Positions 16,078 through 23,452 of a stretch of 25,437 bases of DNA are shown piece after piece. The notes under the pieces are model-generated. The model saw only the letters and a list, made by a program, of their open reading frames with translations, was not told where the DNA came from and made no database searches. The DNA comes from Bacteroidetes bacterium CG2_30_32_10. Lineage in GTDB: Bacteria; Bacteroidota; Bacteroidia; Bacteroidales; CG2-30-32-10. Location of the stretch: contig MNXO01000064.1 of the NCBI GenBank assembly GCA_001872995.1, positions 1,811 through 27,247 of the forward strand, given 5' to 3'. The position numbers were made by a program, and so were the translations under genes. Positions within the stretch are counted from its first letter, which is position 1; each line of letters opens with the position of its first letter.

Positions 16078-17541
16078 TTATTTAAAATTATATTCAAAAA
16101 TTTCATTCAAAATTTCTTTATCATCAAAATGGTGCTTAATACCATTAATTTCTTGATAATTTTCGTGTCCTTTGCCTGCTACCAATATAATATCACCTGA
16201 TTGAGCTAGCAAACAAGCTGTTTTGATAGCTTCTTTTCTGTTTTCAATTGCTAAAACTTTCTTTTGGTTTAATAAATCAACTCCTTGCAATATTTGTTTT
16301 ATAATCTCTTCAGGACTTTCACTTCTTGGATTGTCTGAAGTAACAATAATTTTGTCACTTAATTGCGAAGCAATACCTCCCATTACTGGTCTTTTCATAG
16401 CATCCCTATCGCCTCCACAACCAAATACAGTAATAATTTGTTCTTTATCTTTAATTGTAGATTTTATAGTATTAAGTACATTGCTTAATGCGTCTGGAGT
16501 GTGGGCATAATCTACAATTGCAACCAAATTATTTTTGCTTCTAATAATTTCAAAACGACCTTCCACCGCATCTAAATTGCTTATTTCTGTTAAAATTTTG
16601 GTTTTTTCTTCACCTAGAAGAATTGCTGTAGCATATATTGCTAAAAGATTGTAAGCATTAAAACTTCCCACTAATTTGCACCATACATCGCAACCATCAA
16701 TATTCATTTGCAAACCAGAAAAAACGTTTTCAATAATCTTACAACGATAATTTGCAACAGAATTTAAGCTGTAAGTATGCTTGGTTGCTTTAGTATTTTG
16801 CAACATCATATTTCCATTTATGTCATCAATATTGGTTAGTGCAAATGCATCACTTGGTAATGAATCGAAGAATGCTTTTTTAGCTTTGATATATTCAACA
16901 AAAGTTTTATGAAAATCTAAGTGGTCATGGGTAATGTTTGTAAAAACGCCACCAGCAAAGGATACTCCAGCAATTCTGTTTTGAACAATCGCATGGGAGC
17001 TTACTTCCATAAAACAAAACGTACAATTATTCTCAACCATTTCATTTAATAAAGCATTTAGCTGCAAGGCATCTGGAGTTGTATGGGTTGCAGGTATAAC
17101 GTTTTCATTAATTTTATTAATTACCGTTGATAACAAACCAACTTTATAACCTAATTTAATAAAAAGCTTATATAACAATGTTGCAGTAGTGGTTTTTCCA
17201 TTAGTTCCGGTGATACCAATTAATTTTAACTTTTTAGATGGATTATCAAAGAAATTTGAAGCAATTACCCCAAGAGCATAACTTGAATCTTCAACTTTAA
17301 TATAAGTTATAGATTTTACTATTTCCTTAGGTAAATTCTGGCAAACGATTGCCAATGCTCCACTTTCAATTGCCTTTTCTATATGTTGATGACCATCTGT
17401 TTTGGTTCCCTTAATTGCAATAAACAATGAATTCGGATTTACTAATCTTGAATCAAACTGAACATCAGCAATTTCAATATCAGTTGAACCGATTATGTCA
17501 ATTAAATTGGTTTTATATAATATGTCATTTAATTTTTTCAA
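16078..17541 (-). CDS. murE: UDP-MurNAc-tripeptide synthetase MurE, predicted meso-DAP type
   Basis: MurE adds the third stem-peptide residue to UDP-MurNAc-L-Ala-D-Glu. The 487-residue protein has the N-terminal DSRLVNPNSLFIAIKG region, the P-loop GITGTNGKTTT (109-119), ATHTTPDALQL, MEVSSHA, TNITHDHLDFH and DYAHTPDAL, and VFGCGGDRDAMKRP in the C-terminal domain. The motif DNPR (403-406) is the signature of meso-diaminopimelate-adding enzymes, as opposed to the lysine type. The start appears to be TTG at 17541: an in-frame stop lies a few codons upstream, no ATG is near, and MKKLNDILYK followed by the GSTDIEI segment is how family members begin. It starts 18 bp after the ftsI stop and ends 6 bp before mraY. 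Confidence 0.96.
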   Translation of the reverse strand: MKKLNDILYKTNLIDIIGSTDIEIADVQFDSRLVNPNSLFIAIKGTKTDGHQHIEKAIESGALAIVCQNLPKEIVKSITYIKVEDSSYALGVIASNFFDNPSKKLKLIGITGTNGKTTTATLLYKLFIKLGYKVGLLSTVINKINENVIPATHTTPDALQLNALLNEMVENNCTFCFMEVSSHAIVQNRIAGVSFAGGVFTNITHDHLDFHKTFVEYIKAKKAFFDSLPSDAFALTNIDDINGNMMLQNTKATKHTYSLNSVANYRCKIIENVFSGLQMNIDGCDVWCKLVGSFNAYNLLAIYATAILLGEEKTKILTEISNLDAVEGRFEIIRSKNNLVAIVDYAHTPDALSNVLNTIKSTIKDKEQIITVFGCGGDRDAMKRPVMGGIASQLSDKIIVTSDNPRSESPEEIIKQILQGVDLLNQKKVLAIENRKEAIKTACLLAQSGDIILVAGKGHENYQEINGIKHHFDDKEILNEIFEYNFK

Positions 17542-17559
17542 TTCTTTTTCTAAGTTTTA

Positions 17560-19680
17560 TTATTTTTCTGCTAATTCGTTGATCGACAATACTAAATTGA
17601 TTACGCTTCCCTTAATTGGTTTGCTACCAGGCAAAATTGATTGACTAATTACATTGCCTTTGCCATTTACAGTTACTTTTAATCCCGTCTTTTCAAGTAA
17701 AAAAATTGCATCCTTTAATCCCATCCCAGTAACATCGGGGACTGTATTAACACTGAATTGTTTTTTATCAAATTTTACAAGTAAATTTTGGGGTGTACAA
17801 CTCACCCATTCGGCATTATCGTAGTTTTTGGAGGTGTAATTTAAAGTAGAATATATCGTGATTAAATCTTTTTGATAACCATATTTTACATCAGGTGCAG
17901 GAGACAATTTAGAATCATTGTTTATTTGGTTTGGCATTTCTAATCTAGTAGCATAAACTTTATCGGCAACTTCTTTAAATACAGGAGCAGCAACAGCACT
18001 ACCATAATAATTTCCATTTGGGTTTGAAATAACAACAATACAAGAATATTTAGGCTTATTTGCAGGAAAATATCCAACAAAAGAGGCTTTATAATTTGCT
18101 TTAGACTCGTTTTTATAACCATATTTAGTATTTGCAACTAATGCAGTACCCGTTTTGCCAGCAATTTTGTAAACAGCATTGTTTATATTTTTGGCAGTTC
18201 CATTTTCTACAACCCCTTCCAATAATTTTTTAACAATTTTAACTGTATTTATAGAGCAAACTGCTGGATTAAGAACAATAGGTTGATAAGTTTCAATAGT
18301 TTTACCCATATTTTTTAAGAATTTTACAAACATTGGTTTCATCATTTTACCATCATTGGCAATTGCATTGTAAAACGTCAAAATTTGAAGCGGAGTAAGT
18401 CTTACTTCATAGCCAATAGACATAAATGGCAATGAAACGGCTGACCAGTTTTTGCTTTTAGTATTCTTTATATCGGGCATACCTTCTCCATTTATTTCAA
18501 TACCTAATGGTTTATTAATACCCATTTTATATATTCTATCAATAAATTTCTGGGGATTTTTGGCATAACATTTATATATTAATTTTGAAATGCCTACGTT
18601 TGAAGATTGTTCAAAAGCAGTTTTCACTGTTATTCTGCCATCTCCTATAACATGAGTATCTGTTAGCGTTAAATCGCTCCATTGAATGCGCCCATTACCT
18701 GTTTCTACGACATCATTAACATTAATAAGATTATCCTCTAACGCCGCCACAATTGATACTAATTTAAAGGTAGAACCCGGTTCAGAGCTTTCGCCAATAG
18801 CATAATTATAGGTTTCTTCAAAATTTCCATTATTGTTTTTGGTAAGGTTTACGATTGCTTTAATTTCTCCAGTTTCAACTTCCATAAGAACAAGGCAGCC
18901 ATGATTTGCTTCACTTATAATTAGTTGTTTTCTTAAAGCACTTTCAGCAACATCCTGTATGTTAATATCAATGGTAGTATAAACATCATTGCCATTTTTC
19001 GGCTCTATTTCATTTTCATCGGTAAGAGGCATCCAAATATTTCCAGCAATCTTTTGCATTAATCGTTTACCACTAATGCCAGAAAGCTTCTTGGTATAAG
19101 CACCTTCTAATCCAACATAAAAATTTTCTCTTTCAAAACCGATAGTTCGGGCTGCTAAATTTTTAAAAGGCATTTTTCTTCTCGTTTTTTGAATAATAAT
19201 AAGTCCTCCGCTATATCTACCTAACCTTAATAAAGGAAAAGTCTTCATTTTATTCATTTCTTCATATAAAATATTTCTCTTTAAAAGGAAATATCTCATT
19301 TTAAGCTTTCTTGCCGTAATCATTTCTGCTTTATATGCATTTTTACTTTTGTCATTAAATAAATTAGACATACAATAAGCTAATGAATCTACATTTTTAT
19401 TAAAAACCTCCTTTGTAAGAGCTGTAGAAGCCAAATCTAAATGAACATCATATATTGGAATTGACGAAGCAAGCAAACTACCGTCAGATGAACAAATATC
19501 TCCTCTAATTGCTTCTATATTAATATACTTTATTGTTTCTTCCTTTGCTTTTGTCCGCCATTCATCCCCTTCAATAAATTGTATATATACAATTTTGCCA
19601 ATTACAAGAAATCCAAACAATAAGACAAATAAGTATATCAGATAAACTCGCCATATAATATCTTTTTTAATCTCTTTCAT
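17560..19680 (-). CDS. ftsI: Septal class B penicillin-binding protein FtsI (PBP3) with PASTA domain
   Basis: FtsI is the D,D-transpeptidase that cross-links new septal peptidoglycan, partnered with FtsW. The 706-residue protein has one N-terminal membrane helix (about 11-33), a pedestal region with RGDICSSDGSLLASS (59-73), and a transpeptidase domain with the catalytic serine in GSTFK (Ser303, Lys306), SSN (359-361) and KTGT (509-512). A C-terminal PASTA domain covers about 646-700 (VPDVTGMGLKDAIFLLEKTG, then LPGSKPIKGSVI). It is longer than the Escherichia coli protein (588), partly because of the PASTA domain, which is common in Bacteroidota and Gram-positive homologues. It starts 24 bp after the ftsL-like gene and is followed by murE. 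An elongation PBP2 is unlikely given the context. Confidence 0.95.
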   Translation of the reverse strand: MKEIKKDIIWRVYLIYLFVLLFGFLVIGKIVYIQFIEGDEWRTKAKEETIKYINIEAIRGDICSSDGSLLASSIPIYDVHLDLASTALTKEVFNKNVDSLAYCMSNLFNDKSKNAYKAEMITARKLKMRYFLLKRNILYEEMNKMKTFPLLRLGRYSGGLIIIQKTRRKMPFKNLAARTIGFERENFYVGLEGAYTKKLSGISGKRLMQKIAGNIWMPLTDENEIEPKNGNDVYTTIDINIQDVAESALRKQLIISEANHGCLVLMEVETGEIKAIVNLTKNNNGNFEETYNYAIGESSEPGSTFKLVSIVAALEDNLINVNDVVETGNGRIQWSDLTLTDTHVIGDGRITVKTAFEQSSNVGISKLIYKCYAKNPQKFIDRIYKMGINKPLGIEINGEGMPDIKNTKSKNWSAVSLPFMSIGYEVRLTPLQILTFYNAIANDGKMMKPMFVKFLKNMGKTIETYQPIVLNPAVCSINTVKIVKKLLEGVVENGTAKNINNAVYKIAGKTGTALVANTKYGYKNESKANYKASFVGYFPANKPKYSCIVVISNPNGNYYGSAVAAPVFKEVADKVYATRLEMPNQINNDSKLSPAPDVKYGYQKDLITIYSTLNYTSKNYDNAEWVSCTPQNLLVKFDKKQFSVNTVPDVTGMGLKDAIFLLEKTGLKVTVNGKGNVISQSILPGSKPIKGSVINLVLSINELAEK

Positions 19681-19704
19681 CTGGTATTATTCAATAATAT
19701 TTTT

Positions 19705-20124
19705 TTACTTATTTATTTCTTTGACAGAATCGTTTGAAATAAAAATTTTAATTGGCGGAATAACAGACTCTTTAATGCCATAAGGAATCAATTTTACTGC
19801 TATTTCTGATTGTTTGCTTTTAAACATCATTTCCGATTTCACTGATATATGTTCTGTTCTTAATTCTTTTAAATCAGTCTTTGTTTTCTCTATATTCCGA
19901 ATGGTTCTTTCAGCATAATATGAATTAGTAATATATATTACAGCAAGCATTGTTAAAAAAAACAGAAATGGCAATGTTTTTACAACTCTATCTCTTGTTA
20001 ATATATTTCCGTTAAAGAAACTAAAAATAAATTTAGTTAAAGCATTCTCTCTTTGCCTTAATTTTTTTCGTTTAGGCGTTTCTTCCTCAATTTCATTAAC
20101 TTCCTTGAACTGATTAATTGACAT
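19705..20124 (-). CDS. ftsL: FtsL-like cell division protein
   Basis: This small bitopic membrane protein (139 residues) has a charged cytoplasmic N-terminus of about 48 residues (many Lys/Arg/Glu), one transmembrane helix (about 50-67, LPFLFFLTMLAVIYITNS) and a periplasmic helix likely to form a coiled coil (about 70-108, with EKTKTDLKELRTEHISVKSEMM). A short proline-containing tail follows. Sequence conservation is low, as always for FtsL; the call rests on topology, size and its position between rsmH and ftsI. FtsL pairs with FtsB and FtsQ and activates FtsWI. The tail LIPYGIKESVIPPIKI resembles that of other Bacteroidota FtsL-like proteins. It starts 2 bp after the rsmH stop. Confidence 0.85.
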   Translation of the reverse strand: MSINQFKEVNEIEEETPKRKKLRQRENALTKFIFSFFNGNILTRDRVVKTLPFLFFLTMLAVIYITNSYYAERTIRNIEKTKTDLKELRTEHISVKSEMMFKSKQSEIAVKLIPYGIKESVIPPIKIFISNDSVKEINK

Positions 20125-20126
20125 TT

Positions 20127-21026
20127 TTATATTTTTTGGGCTATTCGTAATTTAGCACTTCTTGAACGATTATTGTTTTCAACCTCTTCAATTGTAGGTA
20201 TTATAGGCTTTTTGCTTATAACTTTAAATGGAGAAATAATATTTCCATAAAAATCTTTATTAATTAGACCTTCGAAATTACCTGATTTCATGTAATTCTT
20301 TACCAACCTATCTTCTAATGAATGATACGATATAACTACTAATCTACCATTATATTTTAAAACATCGTTTGCTTGTATCAACAATTCTTTTAACGCTTTT
20401 AATTCATCATTAACCTCAATTCTTAATGCTTGAAACACTTGCGCGAAAAATTTATTTTCTTTACCTCTTTGCGACAAATGCTGTATGGCTTCTTTTAATT
20501 GATAAATTGTATTAATAGCTTTACTTTTTCTCTTAGAATCAATGGTTATGGCAATTTTATAGGCTTGTTTCAGTTCGCCATATTCAGAAAATATTTTTTT
20601 TAATTGTTCTGCAGTATAGGTGTTAATAATATCTTTAGCAGTTTCGCCATTGCTTCTATCCATTCTTAAATCTAATTCGGCATCGTAGCGAGTAGAAAAA
20701 CCTCGCTCTGGCACATCAATCTGGTGAGACGATATTCCTAAGTCTGCAATGATTCCATCCACCTTATCAATTCCAATTAATTTTAAATTATTCTTTAAAA
20801 ATTTGAAGTTATCATTAATTAATTCAAAACGTTGGTCTTTTAAATTATTGTTTTTTATAGCATCTTCATCTTGATCAAAACCAATCAGCTTACCTTTAGT
20901 GAGTTTTTTTAATATTTCGATTGAATGACCACCACCACCATAGGTAACATCTACATAAATACCCTCGGGATTAACTGATAATCCTTCAATACTTTCATTT
21001 AATAATGCAGGACTATGATACATCAT
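20127..21026 (-). CDS. rsmH: 16S rRNA (cytosine1402-N4)-methyltransferase RsmH
   Basis: RsmH (MraW) N4-methylates C1402 of 16S rRNA in the decoding centre, using SAM. I place the start at the first of two adjacent ATGs (21026; the second is 21023), giving 299 residues beginning MMYHSPALLNESIEGL, which is how Bacteroidota RsmH begins. The frame is open further to 21095, but that part lies wholly inside mraZ. Motifs: VDVTYGGGGHS (SAM loop), GFDQDEDA, GIIADLGISSHQ, FFAQVFQALRIEVNDE, VVISYHSLEDR and the C-terminal NNRSRSAKLR. The start overlaps the mraZ end by 14 bp, suggesting translational coupling. It is the usual second gene of the dcw cluster. Confidence 0.95.
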   Translation of the reverse strand: MMYHSPALLNESIEGLSVNPEGIYVDVTYGGGGHSIEILKKLTKGKLIGFDQDEDAIKNNNLKDQRFELINDNFKFLKNNLKLIGIDKVDGIIADLGISSHQIDVPERGFSTRYDAELDLRMDRSNGETAKDIINTYTAEQLKKIFSEYGELKQAYKIAITIDSKRKSKAINTIYQLKEAIQHLSQRGKENKFFAQVFQALRIEVNDELKALKELLIQANDVLKYNGRLVVISYHSLEDRLVKNYMKSGNFEGLINKDFYGNIISPFKVISKKPIIPTIEEVENNNRSRSAKLRIAQKI

Positions 21027-21489
21027 CGTTTTTGTCTTCTTTATCTTGTTTTCCCATAACATCTTCAGCAAGTTTGGCAAAATCTTCAGGTTCATCTACT
21101 AACAAACCATCGTAATTAGTTTTTGACCAAATTTCTATGCGGTTAGAAAAGGCAAATAATACAATATCTTTGTCAACATTTGCGTATTCAAGTAAATTTT
21201 TGGGTAATAATAGTCTATTGCTATTATCAATAGATATCTCAGATGCGCCTCTATAAAAAAATCTTACAAAATCACGATTTTTCTTATTGTATAAATTTAG
21301 TTTATTAACTTCAGCAATAATTTTATTCCATTCTGTCAATGGATACATTACCAAGCAATTTTCAAAACCTCTATTTAAAACAAATTTCTCTTGTTCTCCT
21401 TCGGGAAGCTGCTTTTTAAGTGAAGAAGGCAACATTAACCTGCCTTTTACATCTATTTTACATTCAAATTCCCCAATTAAATTAAGCAT
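21013..21489 (-). CDS. mraZ: Transcriptional regulator MraZ
   Basis: MraZ is a ring-forming DNA-binding protein with two AbrB/SpoVT-like half-domains that controls the dcw operon. The 158-residue protein starts MLNLIGEFECKIDVKGRLMLP, with the first DNA-contacting DxxGR motif at 13-17. The second copy reads DNSNRLLLP (88-96), where the usual glycine before the arginine is Asn91. The C-terminal tail is acidic (EDFAKLAEDVMGKQDKEDKNDD), as in other Bacteroidota MraZ proteins. It is the first gene of the operon; its stop (TAG) lies inside the start of rsmH. Three 10-bp boxes of the MraZ-site type occupy 21532-21561, 43 bp before the start codon, so autoregulation is likely; whether MraZ represses or activates here cannot be read from the sequence. 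Confidence 0.95.
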   Translation of the reverse strand: MLNLIGEFECKIDVKGRLMLPSSLKKQLPEGEQEKFVLNRGFENCLVMYPLTEWNKIIAEVNKLNLYNKKNRDFVRFFYRGASEISIDNSNRLLLPKNLLEYANVDKDIVLFAFSNRIEIWSKTNYDGLLVDEPEDFAKLAEDVMGKQDKEDKNDDVS

Positions 21490-21514
21490 TTTTTATTTTG
21501 TTTTATTTTGGGTG

Positions 21515-21522
21515 TAAATATA
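21515..21522 (-). promoter_or_regulatory. Candidate -7 element of the mraZ (dcw) promoter
   Basis: On the minus strand TATATTTA differs by one base from TAnnTTTG and lies about 25 bp before the mraZ ATG. The expected -33 position, about 20 bp further upstream, falls inside the MraZ boxes and has no good TTTG. A promoter with a poor -33 element overlapped by activator or repressor sites is plausible. Confidence 0.4.
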
Positions 21523-21531
21523 TACATATTT

Positions 21532-21561
21532 TCACCACTTTTTACCACATTTTACCACTTT
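21532..21561 (-). promoter_or_regulatory. Triple 10-bp MraZ-binding-type repeat
   Basis: Reading the minus strand toward mraZ, three adjoining 10-mers are AAAGTGGTAA, AATGTGGTAA and AAAGTGGTGA. They share GTGGT at an exact 10-bp spacing. MraZ operators known in other phyla are also short G-rich repeats (TGGG in Escherichia coli, AAAGTG-type in mollicutes) repeated about every turn of the helix before mraZ. Position, spacing and core fit an operator bound by the MraZ ring. Confidence 0.75.
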
Positions 21562-21570
21562 GTTGATAAC

Positions 21571-21945
21571 TTTTTTCTAAACCGATACGATTACTGATTT
21601 AAAATGAATTTATTAACCTCATAATCTGCATTTTATACTATTCAAATTTTTTATTTACATTTTTATAAGTTTAATAAATTAAAGGAGGGAAATCAAAATC
21701 ATATAAATGCCAATTTGCGAATACTTTTATAAGCAGATTAGATAAAATAACGCTGATTATATTGAAGAATAAGCATAGAAATATGAAATACAACTATGCA
21801 ATCAATAGTGGAATTAGATTAAGAATAAATCTAAAGTTAAATAAAATTGTAGAATTATTAATTAATCAAGGTATTGATTAAAAACTGTTATTACTTATTA
21901 ATGAATAAAAGGAATTTTAAGTTATCAATTTCTATTTAATCACAT
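21571..21945. other. Intergenic DNA without a recognisable gene
   Basis: This very AT-rich stretch lies between the mraZ control region and the buk 3' side. Both strands lack a coding region I can support. The only plus-strand candidate is a 32-codon ATG frame at 21783-21881, in a frame open from 21678, with an AGGAGGG run at 21684-21689 that is not placed before a usable start. A small inverted repeat TAGATT/AATCTA lies near 21814-21832. No promoter with both elements is evident. Confidence 0.5.
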
Positions 21946-21992
21946 AAAAGCCTATTTAACAAACATTATTAATGCCAATTAGGCTTTGTTTT
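21946..21992. terminator. Hairpin downstream of buk, possible terminator
   Basis: AAAGCCTA (21947-21954) pairs with TAGGCTTT (21980-21987) across a 25-nt loop. On the minus strand it lies about 85 bp beyond the buk stop and is followed by TTTATG; on the plus strand it is followed by GTTTTATAAT. The large loop and short T runs make it weaker than the 5519-5553 terminator, but it is the only candidate for ending the buk transcript. Confidence 0.45.
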
Positions 21993-22071
21993 ATAATAAA
22001 TAAATAGCTAGTAATTTATATTGTATAAACAGCAAGATATTTAAACATAAAATATTTTAAATAATCTAATT

Positions 22072-23148
22072 TTACTTATATTCCAAAGCTTCAATTTCGT
22101 TGTTTAATATCATTAAGCCATTATACGCAAGCGCTTTCATTTCATCTTCGCCAGGATAAACAAATACAGGGGCAATATGAGAAACTCGTTCTGTAATAAT
22201 GTCAACAAAAGGTTTACCGTGAGCTATTCCACCAGTTAAAAGAATTGCATCAACTTCACCCTTTAGAACTGTGGACATAGCACCAATTTCCTTTGAGACC
22301 TGATATGCCATTGAATCATGAATAAGTTTAGCTTTTGCATTGCCTGATTCTGCGAGTTTTTCGACTTCATAAGCGTCGTTTGTTCCGAGATAAGCAACAA
22401 AGCCCCCTTTGCCGGTTATCATTTTTTTAATTTCTTCTATTGTATATTTTCCACTAAAGCAAAGTTTAGCAAGAGCTCCAACTGGTAAAGTACCGCTTCG
22501 TTCAGGCGAAAAAGGACCTTCTCCATCTAAAGCTTGATTTACATCAATAACCTTACCTTTTTTATGGGCACCTACGCTAATACCTCCACCAAGATGAGCA
22601 ACAATAAGGTTCATCTCTTCGTATTTTTTAGAAACAGAGGTTGCGTGAGTGCGAGCAATTGCTTTCTGATTGAGTGCATGAAATATTGAAATTCTCTCAA
22701 AAAGAGGATGACCCGAAATTCTTGCCATCTCTTCAAGTTCGTCAACAACAACAGGATCGGCAATATATGCTTTTGCATTAGGTAAATTTTTAGCAATATC
22801 TTCAGCAATCAAACCTCCAAGATTGCTTGCATGTTGACCAAGTACACCGATTACTAAATCTTTTTTTAGTGCCTCATTGACGGCATATACTCCAGATGAA
22901 ATAGGTTTAACTAAACCGCCTCTACCAACAATAGCTCCAATTTCATTAATCGGAATATTGGCAGTCTTAAGTTCCTCTATAATTATTTGTTTTCTAAACT
23001 CATACTGGTCAGTAATTTTTTTAAACTTATCAAGTTCTTCAGACGAATGCTTAATATTAGTAAGAAACAATTGTTTATTTCCTTTATAAACTGCAATTTT
23101 TGTTGATGTTGACCCCGGATTGATAGTCAGTATTAATAAATTATCCAT
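22072..23148 (-). CDS. buk: Butyrate kinase
   Basis: Butyrate kinase interconverts butyryl phosphate plus ADP and butyrate plus ATP, the last step of one fermentative butyrate route; some members prefer branched-chain substrates. The 358-residue protein belongs to the acetate/butyrate kinase family: LTINPGSTSTKIAVY (7-21), IVGRGGLVKPISSGVYAVN, RTHATSVSKKY, LIVAHLGGGISVGAHKKGKVID and GEGPFSPERSGTLP. The short N-terminus and length match Buk rather than the longer AckA (about 400). It is a single gene: the usual partner ptb (phosphotransbutyrylase) is not adjacent. It is divergent from asnS and has a well-formed promoter and a strong Shine-Dalgarno site, the latter unusual here. Branched-chain fatty acid kinase is the main alternative function. 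Confidence 0.95.
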   Translation of the reverse strand: MDNLLILTINPGSTSTKIAVYKGNKQLFLTNIKHSSEELDKFKKITDQYEFRKQIIIEELKTANIPINEIGAIVGRGGLVKPISSGVYAVNEALKKDLVIGVLGQHASNLGGLIAEDIAKNLPNAKAYIADPVVVDELEEMARISGHPLFERISIFHALNQKAIARTHATSVSKKYEEMNLIVAHLGGGISVGAHKKGKVIDVNQALDGEGPFSPERSGTLPVGALAKLCFSGKYTIEEIKKMITGKGGFVAYLGTNDAYEVEKLAESGNAKAKLIHDSMAYQVSKEIGAMSTVLKGEVDAILLTGGIAHGKPFVDIITERVSHIAPVFVYPGEDEMKALAYNGLMILNNEIEALEYK

Positions 23149-23153
23149 AACAT

Positions 23154-23160
23154 CTCCTTT
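23154..23160 (-). promoter_or_regulatory. Strong Shine-Dalgarno of buk
   Basis: AAAGGAG on the minus strand ends five bases before the buk ATG, the ideal spacing. It stands out against the A-rich, Shine-Dalgarno-free leaders of most genes in this window and firmly supports the chosen start. Confidence 0.75.
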
Positions 23161-23185
23161 AATGAATTTTAAATATTGAATGAAA

Positions 23186-23217
23186 CAAAAATAAATGAAT
23201 AAAATGAACTCACCAAA
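23186..23217 (-). promoter_or_regulatory. buk promoter
   Basis: On the minus strand TTTG (23214-23217), a 20-bp spacer and TATTTTTG (23186-23193) match both elements of the Bacteroidota vegetative promoter exactly with ideal spacing. The predicted transcript starts about 30 nt before the ATG, leaving room for the Shine-Dalgarno site. Confidence 0.65.
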
Positions 23218-23396
23218 TGTATTTAATTTGATTAGCGAAACAATTGGTCCATTTATTAATTATTTATGAAACGCACAATAATCATCAAAAGCCACAAAAT
23301 AATTTATTTTATACTTGATATTATTTAAACACATTGATTTTACTCAATAATAAAGACCTTAAAATGAAAGATTTTTTTCTAAAAAAAACATGATAA

Positions 23397-23428
23397 TTTT
23401 AAGTAGAACGATTAAAAAATTAATTTTG
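23397..23428 (+). promoter_or_regulatory. asnS promoter
   Basis: TTTT (23397-23400), a 20-bp spacer and TAATTTTG (23421-23428) fit the Bacteroidota promoter with one mismatch in the -33 element. Transcription would start near 23435, just before the ATG at 23453 and downstream of the in-frame ATG at 23390, so it also supports the shorter start of asnS. Confidence 0.55.
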
Positions 23429-23452
23429 CATAAAATTAAAAAATTTTCATCA

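Larger units (their letters stand above)
23149..23452. other. Divergent control region between buk and asnS
   Basis: This 304-bp AT-rich region separates the buk start from the chosen asnS start. It holds a buk Shine-Dalgarno site and promoter on the minus strand and an asnS promoter on the plus strand. The middle (about 23220-23390) shows no gene and no convincing hairpin or repeat. Confidence 0.6.

Noticed and set aside
21027..21095. Longer RsmH start inside mraZ.
   Set aside because: The added residues are a shadow of mraZ; the family N-terminus begins at the double ATG at 21021-21026.
21561..21569. DnaA-box-like TTATCAACA (minus strand) next to the MraZ boxes.
   Set aside because: A single nine-base site with one mismatch to TTATCCACA in AT-rich DNA, with no second box, dnaA or dnaN nearby; chance is likely.
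21783..21881. A 32-codon ATG frame in the mraZ-buk gap as a real gene.
   Set aside because: Too short, no Shine-Dalgarno sequence or promoter in place, no recognisable family; kept only as a possible small transcript among the findings.
23390..23452. Longer AsnRS start.
   Set aside because: The extra residues are low-complexity Lys/Ile, and the region contains the -7 promoter element, so it should not be in the transcript.
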